NCBI GenBank assembly: GCA_002701385.1
Contig: NZVD01000084.1
Coordinates: forward strand, 27,432-68,833
Direction of reading: 5' to 3'
Length of the DNA: 41,402 nucleotides
DNA from: Rhodopirellula sp.
Lineage (GTDB): Bacteria > Planctomycetota > Planctomycetia > Pirellulales > Pirellulaceae
Positions 1 through 8,021 of the stretch are shown here, one piece after another. Numbering within the stretch: the first letter of the stretch is position 1; each line of letters starts with the position of its first letter. The notes beneath the pieces were generated by a model. That model was not told the DNA's origin. It saw nothing but the letters and a program-made list of their open reading frames with translations, and ran no database searches. Both the position numbers and the translations under genes were made by a program.

Positions 1-2
1 TG

Positions 3-293
3 AATTCGGTGTTGATGCCACATGTTCTTAGATTCAATGAACCAGAGTGCAGATTAGCCGTTGAGAAGATCAATGACATGCTAGGACTATCTGGTGGTGC
101 AGAGGGATTGGCCAGTGCCTTTAGCCAATATAGTGAGGCATTGAACTTGCCGGCTAGCCTGTCATCCATGGGCGTTGAACGCGAAGATTTAGTGGGGATT
201 GAGCCGCTTGCTGTCGCCGACCACTGTAGTCTCACTAATCCTGTTGACGTGACTGAACAAGGCGTTGCAGAGGTGTTGGCATCAGCCTTCTAG
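3..293 (+). CDS. Iron-containing alcohol dehydrogenase, C-terminal fragment
   Basis: This is the 3' end of a gene that starts before the window; the reading frame is open from base 3. The first residues, NSVLMPHVLRFN, match the conserved C-terminal-domain segment of iron-containing alcohol dehydrogenases (the 'lPHVmrFN' helix), and the remaining roughly 80 residues have the alternating helical pattern and the short 'NP..VTE....VL..AF' ending common in that family. These enzymes oxidise alcohols or reduce aldehydes with NAD(P) and a divalent metal. The catalytic metal ligands lie upstream and cannot be checked. The family call is fairly secure; the substrate is unknown. No obvious terminator follows before the next gene. 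Confidence 0.75.
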   Translation, partial: NSVLMPHVLRFNEPECRLAVEKINDMLGLSGGAEGLASAFSQYSEALNLPASLSSMGVEREDLVGIEPLAVADHCSLTNPVDVTEQGVAEVLASAF

Positions 294-406
294 AACTCAC
301 AAATAAATTGCTGTTTATATTTGGGGAGAGGCCTCTATAATTAACCAAGGACCAGAAGACTTTCGGCTTATCATACATCTGGTATTACAGGAAAAGGCAA
401 TAGGGT

Positions 407-2326
407 ATGTTTCGGATTTTGACGTTAGGATTTACGTGTCTCCTTGCTCTTGTGGGGGGGGAGTCCACAGTGAAGGCACAGAATAAGGCACCCAATGGGG
501 TCGTGAAGAAAAAGGCGAAGCCGAGTGAGATTAAGTCGAAATTACCGGCGGCATTTAATAGCGTCCCAAATGTCAATCTTCCGGTGAAGCCAGTCAAGGC
601 AGAGCAGATTGCTAAAGTGCGGGAAAGCGCGGCGAAGATCGATCAGTTCATCAATGCCAAACTTGCTTCCGAAGGTATCGACCCTAATTCTGAAATTGAT
701 GACGCGCGCTTTGTTCGGCGAGCATACCTGGATATTACCGGCCAAATCCCGACCGGTCGCGAAGCGTACTTATTTGTCCGGTCTAACTTGTCGAACAAAC
801 GTGAAGTACTAATCGACTATTTACTTAATTCGATTGGTTACTCGAGCCATATGTTTAATTACCTCGCAGACAATTGGCGGATTGTTGACAAATCGTCGAA
901 CAACACTTACATCCGCCCTTGGGCAGACTGGGTAAAGAAAAGTTTACGTCAAAACAAGCCGTACGATTTAATGGTGCGGGAGATGTTAACGGCCGATGGA
1001 CAAATCTTTGACAATCCGGCTGTCGGATATCGGCTTCGTGACGTGGGGATGCCGCTTGATCATCTGAATAACACAGTGCGGGTATTCCTGGGTACTCGGA
1101 TTGGTTGTGCACAGTGCCATGACCACCCCTTTGATAAATGGACTCAGAAGGAGTTCTATCAGTTGGCTGCATTTGAGGGAGGGTTGCGAACTCAATTACC
1201 ACGACCCGAGTATGCTCAACCTAACCTGAAAAAGGCGACTGCCGATGTGGGAGAGCGAAGTCGGGAAGCAAATCGAATGCGTCAAATTGAGCGTTGGAAT
1301 CGCTACGGTGTAGTAGAGACTGCCGCGAAACTGAAGTTCCCACACGACTATGGCTATGATGATGCGAAGCCTAATGAAATTGTGTTGCCCGAAATCCTGT
1401 TTGGAAAGCGACCTGCAGTGCCGGAAAATGCTTCTCGTCGGCAGGTGTATGCGCATTGGATGACCTCCAGACAAAATCCACGCTTCACCAGAGCCATTGT
1501 AAATCGCATGTGGAAACGTGCCTTTGGTGTGGGAATGTTCGAACCTGTTGATGACATGACAGACTACACGAAGGCCTCCAATCCCGAGCTCGAGACATTT
1601 CTGATTTCAGAGATGAAAAGGCTGAATTATGATCTGAAGGAATTCATGCGAATCGTCTACAACACGGATGCCTACCAACGATCAGTGACCTATCATGATA
1701 TTGATCTCAGCAAGCCGTATCATTTTCAGGGGCCAGTGCTCAGACGTATGTCGGCTGAACAGGTTTGGGATAGTATTCTGGTGTTAACCGTTAATAGCAC
1801 GGATAAATATCTCCGGCCTAACGACAACCCCTTTATTGCAGCCGTACAGGCAGAGCCCGGTCTGAGTGTCCAGCAGTTGAAGGCAAAGGTGGACGAATAT
1901 GATAGTGCCGAAAAGAGTAAACGCGATCATAATCGCCGCCACACCTATCGGGGCTTAGTTCTGCGGCGGGCATCCGAATTGCCACAACCGCTACCAGCGG
2001 GTCACTTCCTGAGACAGTTTGGCCAAAGTGATCGTGAAATCATAGCGGATGGATCTACCGAAGGAACCGTACCACAACTACTTGCTTTATTTAATGGGCC
2101 AATCACTCATATTATGTTGGAAGCCGGATCGGTAGTGCATCGCGAAGTCATGGGGGCTCGGCCCAACGATCGGTTGACGGTCGTATTTCTGAGTATCCTT
2201 GGCCGAATGCCCACGGATGAAGAACGCGTCGCTTGTTTTCGGGAGATTCAAGAAAACGAGGCCGCCGGGATGGGGAATGTCATCTGGGCGTTACTTAATA
2301 CACGTGAATTTCTGTTTGTCCAATAA
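407..2326 (+). CDS. DUF1549/DUF1553 domain secreted protein
   Basis: The 639-residue protein has an N-terminal signal peptide (about residues 1-25, ending VKAQ), then a DUF1549 region and a DUF1553 region. The hallmark CAQCHDHPFDKW (CxxCH at residues 234-238) lies at the end of DUF1549, and 'RAIVNRMWKRAFG' and the C-terminal 'WALLNTREFLF' are typical of DUF1553. There is no PSD1 cytochrome domain in front, unlike the paralogue at 13174-15531. Planctomycetes carry many such proteins, usually next to DUF1501 genes; their biochemical function is not established, and a c-type heme or exported redox role is only suggested by CxxCH. An AAAAGG ribosome-binding site lies 9 bases before the ATG. The DUF1501 gene starts 34 bases downstream, so the two are probably cotranscribed. 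Confidence 0.9.
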   Translation: MFRILTLGFTCLLALVGGESTVKAQNKAPNGVVKKKAKPSEIKSKLPAAFNSVPNVNLPVKPVKAEQIAKVRESAAKIDQFINAKLASEGIDPNSEIDDARFVRRAYLDITGQIPTGREAYLFVRSNLSNKREVLIDYLLNSIGYSSHMFNYLADNWRIVDKSSNNTYIRPWADWVKKSLRQNKPYDLMVREMLTADGQIFDNPAVGYRLRDVGMPLDHLNNTVRVFLGTRIGCAQCHDHPFDKWTQKEFYQLAAFEGGLRTQLPRPEYAQPNLKKATADVGERSREANRMRQIERWNRYGVVETAAKLKFPHDYGYDDAKPNEIVLPEILFGKRPAVPENASRRQVYAHWMTSRQNPRFTRAIVNRMWKRAFGVGMFEPVDDMTDYTKASNPELETFLISEMKRLNYDLKEFMRIVYNTDAYQRSVTYHDIDLSKPYHFQGPVLRRMSAEQVWDSILVLTVNSTDKYLRPNDNPFIAAVQAEPGLSVQQLKAKVDEYDSAEKSKRDHNRRHTYRGLVLRRASELPQPLPAGHFLRQFGQSDREIIADGSTEGTVPQLLALFNGPITHIMLEAGSVVHREVMGARPNDRLTVVFLSILGRMPTDEERVACFREIQENEAAGMGNVIWALLNTREFLFVQ

Positions 2327-2360
2327 CCAATTACTCCCGTAAATAAAGAGAATTCCATAG

Positions 2361-3644
2361 ATGTTTGATAAAAGCTCAACATTAAAAATGAACGAAGTGG
2401 ATCGTCGTCGATTTATGGGCCATGTGGCCAGTTCTTTACTCGGCGTTACCGCGGCGCCTTTGGCAGCTGATGCCCTGGATGCCGGAGATCGAGTGGCGGG
2501 CTCGAAGAAGCAGGTAATTTATCTATTCATGACTGGAGCGATGAGTCATGTAGATACGTTTGATCCCAAGCCGGGAAGTAAGGTTCAGGGAGATACCAAA
2601 GTTATTAACACCAGGACCCCGGGGATTAAATTTGGCGAGCACATGCAGAAGCTGGCCGGATTCAGTAATGACCTGGCCGTCTTGCGTGGTATGAGTCAGG
2701 AAACTGGTGCTCACGGTCCCGGGCAGTATCTGATGCGGACCAGCTATAAAGAAATCGCCACGACTTCGCACCCGGGATTAGCATCATGGGTACAGCGGCT
2801 AGATGGTCGAATCAGTCGTCAGCTTCCGGCTTCCGTAACCATCGGTGGTAAAGGGGGAAGTCCAGGATACTTAGGAGCCAAATTTGCTCCTGTTCCCATA
2901 GGTGATCCGAATCGGGGATTACAGAATGTAAAAATGCCGTCCTATCTAAAAGAGCCCCATTTCAATCGGCGTTTGTCCTTGTCTGCCACGTTCGATAAGA
3001 ATTTTCGCTCGCAGGCTAAGAATAACCAACACGTCAATGGATATGATGATCTTTACAACGAAGCCGTAGGGCTGATGAAAAGTGAAGGATTAAATGCCTT
3101 CGATTTGAATCAGGAAGAAGATTCGGTGCGAGATAAATACGGTAGAAACCGACTAGGTCAGGGCTGTTTGCTGGCTCGGCGTCTGATTGAGAGCGGTGTT
3201 CGGTTTGTGGAGGTTATTTCTGGTGGATGGGACATGCACCGCGGGGTGTTTGACTCCATGGCGACGAAAGGCCCAGAGCTGGATAGTGCGGTTGGTGCAC
3301 TTTTGCAGGACTTGAAACAGAGTGGCATGCTGAAGAATACGCTCGTCGTGATCGGGACGGAGTTTGGACGTAAGCCAAATATCAATGTGAATGTAGGGCG
3401 TGACCATCACCCGGCAGCGTTTTCCACCGTCTTGGCTGGGGCCGGAGTTAAAGGAGGCCAGGTCTATGGTCAAACGGATGGCGATGCCTTTTATGTCGAG
3501 GATCAGTCAGTATCCGTGCAAGATTTTAACGCCACCATCGCTAAAGCGATTGACCTTCCGTTTGAAGAAGAAATCTTCTCTCCAACAGGTCGCCCTTTCA
3601 ATATTTCCAATGGTGGGACGCCGATTAAGGAAATCGTCGGCTAG
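2361..3644 (+). CDS. DUF1501 domain protein (Tat-exported, sulfatase-like fold family)
   Basis: The 427-residue protein has a twin-arginine style leader: DRRRFMG (residues 14-20) followed by a hydrophobic stretch rich in A, L and V. The body shows DUF1501 landmarks: 'QVIYLFMTGAMSHVDTFDPKP' near the start, 'GCLLARRLIESGVRFVEV', 'GWDMH', 'VVIGTEFGRKPN' and 'GRDHHP'. DUF1501 proteins are relatives of the alkaline phosphatase/sulfatase superfamily and nearly always follow a DUF1549/DUF1553 gene, as here. No enzymatic activity is established for the family. I kept the first ATG; a second in-frame ATG at 2388 also precedes the RR motif but has no visible Shine-Dalgarno sequence. A strong terminator lies 19 bases after the stop, ending this two-gene unit. 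Confidence 0.9.
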   Translation: MFDKSSTLKMNEVDRRRFMGHVASSLLGVTAAPLAADALDAGDRVAGSKKQVIYLFMTGAMSHVDTFDPKPGSKVQGDTKVINTRTPGIKFGEHMQKLAGFSNDLAVLRGMSQETGAHGPGQYLMRTSYKEIATTSHPGLASWVQRLDGRISRQLPASVTIGGKGGSPGYLGAKFAPVPIGDPNRGLQNVKMPSYLKEPHFNRRLSLSATFDKNFRSQAKNNQHVNGYDDLYNEAVGLMKSEGLNAFDLNQEEDSVRDKYGRNRLGQGCLLARRLIESGVRFVEVISGGWDMHRGVFDSMATKGPELDSAVGALLQDLKQSGMLKNTLVVIGTEFGRKPNINVNVGRDHHPAAFSTVLAGAGVKGGQVYGQTDGDAFYVEDQSVSVQDFNATIAKAIDLPFEEEIFSPTGRPFNISNGGTPIKEIVG

Positions 3645-3662
3645 GAATTTGGTAAAATAGTT

Positions 3663-3697
3663 ACCGCAGTGAGTGATCGGCTCGCTGCGGTTTTTTT
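3663..3697 (+). terminator. Rho-independent terminator after the DUF1549-DUF1501 pair
   Basis: An 11-bp stem (ACCGCAGTGAG pairing with CTCGCTGCGGT, one G-T pair) with a 7-base loop is followed at once by seven T residues. It ends the transcript of the DUF1501 gene. It also argues against the longest possible start of the next gene, a GTG at 3669 that would lie inside this stem. Confidence 0.88.
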
Positions 3698-3731
3698 ACG
3701 TAACTCAACGGTCGAGAATAGGGTTGTTTTT

Positions 3732-4748
3732 ATGCTTCGTAAACATTGGACCAATGTGACGTCATCCGCTTTACTGCTCACATGTATAGCCATCTTTGCG
3801 GACACCGCGGTAGCCCAGAAGAGCGTTTGGGAAAAAGGAGCCGTTCTACAGCTGGTTAGTGAAAAAGGAGCAGGCGAGGGGCCTGCTTGGAATCCTGCTG
3901 TTGGGTTGGTTTCCAGCTTTGGTAGTGTTTATTTGCATGACGTGGAGAATCCACAACGAGGTGAACCTCAAATCTACATTAAGGATTTGGGAACCAATGG
4001 TCTGCTATGGGACGCTCAAGGACGTTTGCTGTGCTGTCAGCCGAGCAAGCAGCGAGTCATAAGAATTGAAAAGGACGGCTCTCAAACCGTGCTGACTGAC
4101 AAATACAACGATGCACCCTATAACCAACCCAATGACATCACGGTGGATAATAAAGGGCGTATCTTTTTCTCAGACCCGAAATATGGTCCTTATGAGAACC
4201 TGCCTCAAAAGGATTTTGATGGGAATCCGGTGGAGGGCGTTTACATGATTGACACCGACGGCTACGTAACTATCCAACTTATGCATGATGTAGATCGGCC
4301 CAACGGAGTTTTGGTATCGAAAGATCAAAAGCACATTTGGGTTGCAGGGAATAACAATAATAATGAGGGTGGCGAGCGGAAACTGTTTCGTTTCGAACTG
4401 ATGAGCTGCTGTGGTGGTATTTTAGCTGATACCAAAGAAATGATTTTTGACTGGGAGGACGGTCGTGGACCCGATGGTATGGTCCAGGATTCAAAAGGCA
4501 ATGTTTATGTCGCTGGTGGTTTGAACAAAGACGACGCTGCACATGAAACCAATCGTTTCAAAGGTGGTATTTACGTTTTTAATTCCAAAGGAAAGTACAT
4601 CGATTTCATAGCTGTACCGAAGGATGAGGTCACGAACTGCACTTTTGGCGGCGAGGATATGAAAACATTGTTCGTGACGGCGGGCGGTTCCCTGTATAGT
4701 ATCCGGACAAAAAACAAAGGGTGGTTACCCGTAACTGACCGTAAATAA
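3732..4748 (+). CDS. SMP-30/gluconolactonase-like secreted beta-propeller protein
   Basis: Starting at the ATG at 3732 gives 338 residues with a clean signal peptide (about 1-29, ending AVAQ); a longer in-frame start at 3669 falls inside the upstream terminator and was rejected. The sequence matches the SMP-30/gluconolactonase/LRE family: EGP (E49), PND (N134), PNG (N191) and PDG (D248) sit where the divalent-metal ligands of SMP-30 lactonases are, separated by propeller-type 'G.I.F.DP' and 'G..VYVAGG' strands. Known relatives hydrolyse sugar lactones such as gluconolactone. An exported version beside a dehydrogenase and a sulfatase would fit extracellular or periplasmic sugar oxidation. The exact substrate is not determinable here. 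Confidence 0.85.
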   Translation: MLRKHWTNVTSSALLLTCIAIFADTAVAQKSVWEKGAVLQLVSEKGAGEGPAWNPAVGLVSSFGSVYLHDVENPQRGEPQIYIKDLGTNGLLWDAQGRLLCCQPSKQRVIRIEKDGSQTVLTDKYNDAPYNQPNDITVDNKGRIFFSDPKYGPYENLPQKDFDGNPVEGVYMIDTDGYVTIQLMHDVDRPNGVLVSKDQKHIWVAGNNNNNEGGERKLFRFELMSCCGGILADTKEMIFDWEDGRGPDGMVQDSKGNVYVAGGLNKDDAAHETNRFKGGIYVFNSKGKYIDFIAVPKDEVTNCTFGGEDMKTLFVTAGGSLYSIRTKNKGWLPVTDRK

Positions 4749-4779
4749 ATTCCTTGTTTTCTATATTGAGACAAATAGT

Positions 4780-4829
4780 ACCTGTCAGTGAATCGCCAGG
4801 TTCCAGAGGCTTGGCTTCAACTGACAGGT
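4780..4829 (+). repeat. Inverted repeat / possible leader stem-loop before the PVC dehydrogenase gene
   Basis: A perfect 10-bp inverted repeat (ACCTGTCAGT and ACTGACAGGT) encloses a smaller stem (GCCAGG with CTTGGC, one G-T pair). No T-tract follows, so a simple intrinsic terminator is unlikely on this strand. It lies 31 bases before the start codon at 4861, so it may be a structured 5' leader, an mRNA-stability element or a processing site between the lactonase and dehydrogenase genes. Confidence 0.5.
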
Positions 4830-4860
4830 TAAAGAAAAATCCACTTATAAAGGTTTAGAA

Positions 4861-7800
4861 ATGAATAGAGTACTGGTTGTTATCGCATTGATCTTGGCGG
4901 TAAACGCTAATGGAGTTGCTGCCGAGCAGGACGGAGATTCCTACATCCAGAAGCCCATTGTGGTTGAGTCTGTCGTTCGTGGCCCCGACGGGAAAATTAA
5001 GGTCGACATACCGGAAAAGCCGGAAAGTGCGATCGATATGAAAGCCGGGCCTAAGCCGCAGTGGATCTGGAAGTCGGAAAAGTCTTTTAATAACGACCAG
5101 ATTATCGTAACGAAAACGATCAACGTAGAATCAGTAGCCGCATCGTTGTCAGCATCCTGTGATAACTCTATGGATATTGTGATCAACGGTAAAAAGGTTC
5201 ACTCGGATAGCTCGTGGGAGTCCGCATCGCATCTCAATATTCAGAAGTATCTAAAATCAGGTGCCAATGAGTTTAAGTTTGAGTGCAATAATGAAGGTTC
5301 TGTAGCAGGCTTAGTGGTTAAGTTGGGATTCAAGGCCAAAGATGGAAAAGTGTCCTATGCCGTGAGTGATGATAGTTGGATGATTGCCAGAAAGGACAGT
5401 CCTAAGGAGTTTACCAAAGCGGTGGTTCTCGGGCCTCTTGGACGTGGTCCCTGGGGTAATGTGCTTGATGGACAAGCTGGCGGGGACGTTGCTTTGCAAA
5501 GCGTCGTGCCCAACGGTGTATTTCAAGTCCCTGATGGATTTCAAGTGGAGGAACTCTATACGGTTCCCAAGGGGGAACAGGGGTCCTGGGTATCCATTGC
5601 GTTTGATGATAAAGGCCGGTTAATTGCATCAGACCAAGGTGGCAAAGGTCTCTATCGAGTGACGCTTCCCGCCATTGGATCGGATGAGGTTACGCGGGTT
5701 GAAAAACTTAATATTGGATTGTCGAGTGCACAGGGGATGCTTTACGCATTCGACTCCTTATACGTATCAGTTAATGGTGGTCCGGGAAGTGGTTTTTATC
5801 GCCTGCAGGATACGACCGGGGACGATCAATTCGACAAGATGGAAAAGGTTGCCGAATTCAGAGGTGGCGGAGAACATGGTCCCCACTCGGTACGGCTCGG
5901 TCCTGATGGGAAATCCATCTATGTGATCGCAGGAAACCACACCGATCCTCCGACAGGCTTTAGTCGCAGTACAATCCCGACGAACTGGTCGGAAGATCAT
6001 TTGTTACCACGGCAGTGGGACGCGCGTGGACACGCTGCCGGAAAATTGGCCCCCGGTGGTTGGATCGCGAGAACGGATGAACAAGGTAAGGATTGGGAGA
6101 TGTTCTCAATAGGTTACCGAAATCCCTATGACTTTGATTTCAACGCGGACGGTGAGATTTTTGCCTATGACGCTGATATGGAATGGGATATGGGAACGCC
6201 TTGGTATAGGCCTACACGAGTCGTCCATGCAACCAGCGGAAGTGAGTTTGGCTGGAGAAGTGGAACTGGGAAATGGCCAGCCTACTATGGTGATAGCCTT
6301 CCGCAGGCAGTCGATATTGGGCCCGGTTCACCTGTTGGAGCGTGCTTTGGGTATGGAGCAAAATTCCCTGCGAAATTCCAAAAGGGATTTTACTGCCTGG
6401 ATTGGACGTTTGGGACGATGTACGTCGTGCATACAGAGGCCTCGGGTGCCAGCTACAAAGCAGTGAGAAAGGAATTTCTGTCACGGTCAGCATTGCCTCT
6501 GACGGATGCTGCGATTGGTCCAGATGGATCGATGATATTTAGTGTGGGAGGGCGTGGTACGCAGTCTGCACTTTATCGCGTGACTTATGTGGGAGACGAG
6601 TCGACCGATGCTGTGGATGCTCGGGACAGGAAGTTTGCCAAATTACGTGACTTGCGGCGTTCGCTGGAAGCCTTTCATGGTGAATCTGCAACGGGGGCAG
6701 TTGCACTGAGCCTAGCGAACCTGGGGCATCCCGACCGCCATATTCGTTATGCCGCACGTGTTGCACTTGAATTTCAACCGATCAATGAATGGGAAAACGA
6801 AGTACTGTCTTTGGCTGACCCAACTGCTCTTATCAATGGGGTGATGGCTCTGGCTCGGCAAGGTTCAGAATCACTGCAAGTCAAAGCGGTAAATGCTTTG
6901 CTTACGGTTGATTATGAAAAACTGGATCAACAAGGAAAGTTGGATCTACTGCGAGCCTATTCGCTTGTCTTTGTACGACTCGGAGCTCCAGGCGTAGAAG
7001 CCGCGTCCGATGTGCTTGCACAGTTGGATGACAAGTTCCCTGCGAAAGATATGTTCCTCAATCGAGAACTGGTAACGGTTTTGGTCTACTTGAATTCACC
7101 AACAGTGGCAGGGAAGACGCTGAAGCTGATGGCCGCCGATGAAGTAACCGATGGCGAAGAGATCACTGATTTGTTGACTCGTAATCGTGGTTATGGGGGC
7201 ACCATTGCCAAGATGCTAAGCAATCGTCCGGAAATTCAAAAGATCCATTACGCGTATGCATTACGCAATTTGCGCTACGGTTGGACACTGGAACAGAGGA
7301 AAGAATACTTGCAGTGGTTTGTTGGAGCCAACGAACGCTCTGGTGGAGCTAGCTATACGGGATTCTTAAAGAATATCCAAAGTGAAGCGTTAGCGAATAT
7401 GTCTGACGACGAACGTAAATTGCTGGCAGGCGAAGTGGTCTTCACGCCTCCGAAAGAAGAAGATCTTCCGAAGGCTGCTGGTCCCGGTAAAGCCTGGAGC
7501 TTGGAAGAAGTATTGTCTTTGGCTGGAGATGGCCTGTCGGGCCGAAACTTTGAGAACGGACAAAAGATGTTTGCCGCCGCGAAGTGTCAATCGTGCCATC
7601 GATTTGATGGAGCTGGTGGATCTACCGGGCCGGATCTAAGTAACGTAGCAGGTCGCTTCAGCAATAAGGATCTCGCGGAAGCAATCATCCATCCGAGTAA
7701 AGTGATTTCTGATCAATATCGAGCGATGAACATCGTAACAGTCAATGGGCAGGTTCTTAATGGTCGGGTGACGAGTGAGTCGGGGGATGAAATCACCGTG

Positions 7801-7986
7801 TTGACGGATCCTGTTGACGCAACGAAGCTAGTGACTCTAGCAAAGGATGATATCGACGAAATGTTCCCTTCGAAGCAGTCGTTGATGCCAGAAAAATTGC
7901 TCAATACTCTTAATCGAGAGGAAGTCCTGGACTTGCTCGCGTTTCTAAAGAGTCGCGGGAACCCGAATGCGATTGAATTTAAATAA
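4861..7986 (+). CDS. PVC-type dehydrogenase with HEAT-like middle and C-terminal heme-binding domain
   Basis: The 1041-residue exported protein (signal peptide 1-22) has four parts. Residues about 65-200 look like a jelly-roll sugar-binding domain ('QWIWKSE', 'VINGKKVH', 'VLGPLGRGPWG'). Residues about 215-590 are a beta-propeller of the PVC-type membrane-bound dehydrogenase family ('GSWVSIAFDDKGRLIASDQG', 'GPHSVRLGPDG', 'GYRNPYDFDFNADGEIFAYD'). Residues about 600-860 are alpha-helical and HEAT-like. The C-terminus is a Pirellula/Verrucomicrobium-type heme domain with CQSCH at 909-913 and 'GPDLSNVAGRFSNKDLAEAIIHPSK'. The architecture suggests a sugar or alcohol dehydrogenase passing electrons to its own cytochrome, but no substrate is known. 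The sulfatase follows 35 bases later. Confidence 0.88.
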   Translation: MNRVLVVIALILAVNANGVAAEQDGDSYIQKPIVVESVVRGPDGKIKVDIPEKPESAIDMKAGPKPQWIWKSEKSFNNDQIIVTKTINVESVAASLSASCDNSMDIVINGKKVHSDSSWESASHLNIQKYLKSGANEFKFECNNEGSVAGLVVKLGFKAKDGKVSYAVSDDSWMIARKDSPKEFTKAVVLGPLGRGPWGNVLDGQAGGDVALQSVVPNGVFQVPDGFQVEELYTVPKGEQGSWVSIAFDDKGRLIASDQGGKGLYRVTLPAIGSDEVTRVEKLNIGLSSAQGMLYAFDSLYVSVNGGPGSGFYRLQDTTGDDQFDKMEKVAEFRGGGEHGPHSVRLGPDGKSIYVIAGNHTDPPTGFSRSTIPTNWSEDHLLPRQWDARGHAAGKLAPGGWIARTDEQGKDWEMFSIGYRNPYDFDFNADGEIFAYDADMEWDMGTPWYRPTRVVHATSGSEFGWRSGTGKWPAYYGDSLPQAVDIGPGSPVGACFGYGAKFPAKFQKGFYCLDWTFGTMYVVHTEASGASYKAVRKEFLSRSALPLTDAAIGPDGSMIFSVGGRGTQSALYRVTYVGDESTDAVDARDRKFAKLRDLRRSLEAFHGESATGAVALSLANLGHPDRHIRYAARVALEFQPINEWENEVLSLADPTALINGVMALARQGSESLQVKAVNALLTVDYEKLDQQGKLDLLRAYSLVFVRLGAPGVEAASDVLAQLDDKFPAKDMFLNRELVTVLVYLNSPTVAGKTLKLMAADEVTDGEEITDLLTRNRGYGGTIAKMLSNRPEIQKIHYAYALRNLRYGWTLEQRKEYLQWFVGANERSGGASYTGFLKNIQSEALANMSDDERKLLAGEVVFTPPKEEDLPKAAGPGKAWSLEEVLSLAGDGLSGRNFENGQKMFAAAKCQSCHRFDGAGGSTGPDLSNVAGRFSNKDLAEAIIHPSKVISDQYRAMNIVTVNGQVLNGRVTSESGDEITVLTDPVDATKLVTLAKDDIDEMFPSKQSLMPEKLLNTLNREEVLDLLAFLKSRGNPNAIEFK

Positions 7987-8021
7987 ATTGTTGAATAACG
8001 ATTTCTACGAAAGTGGACATA

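Noticed and set aside
327-336. Perfect palindrome AGAGGCCTCT in the gap before the first DUF1549 gene
   Set aside because: Only 10 bp with no spacer, no nearby promoter elements and no repeat elsewhere; probably chance.
3669-3731. Upstream GTG start extending the SMP-30-like gene by 21 residues
   Set aside because: It begins inside the rho-independent terminator stem and would put a non-signal segment before the clean signal peptide that starts at 3732.
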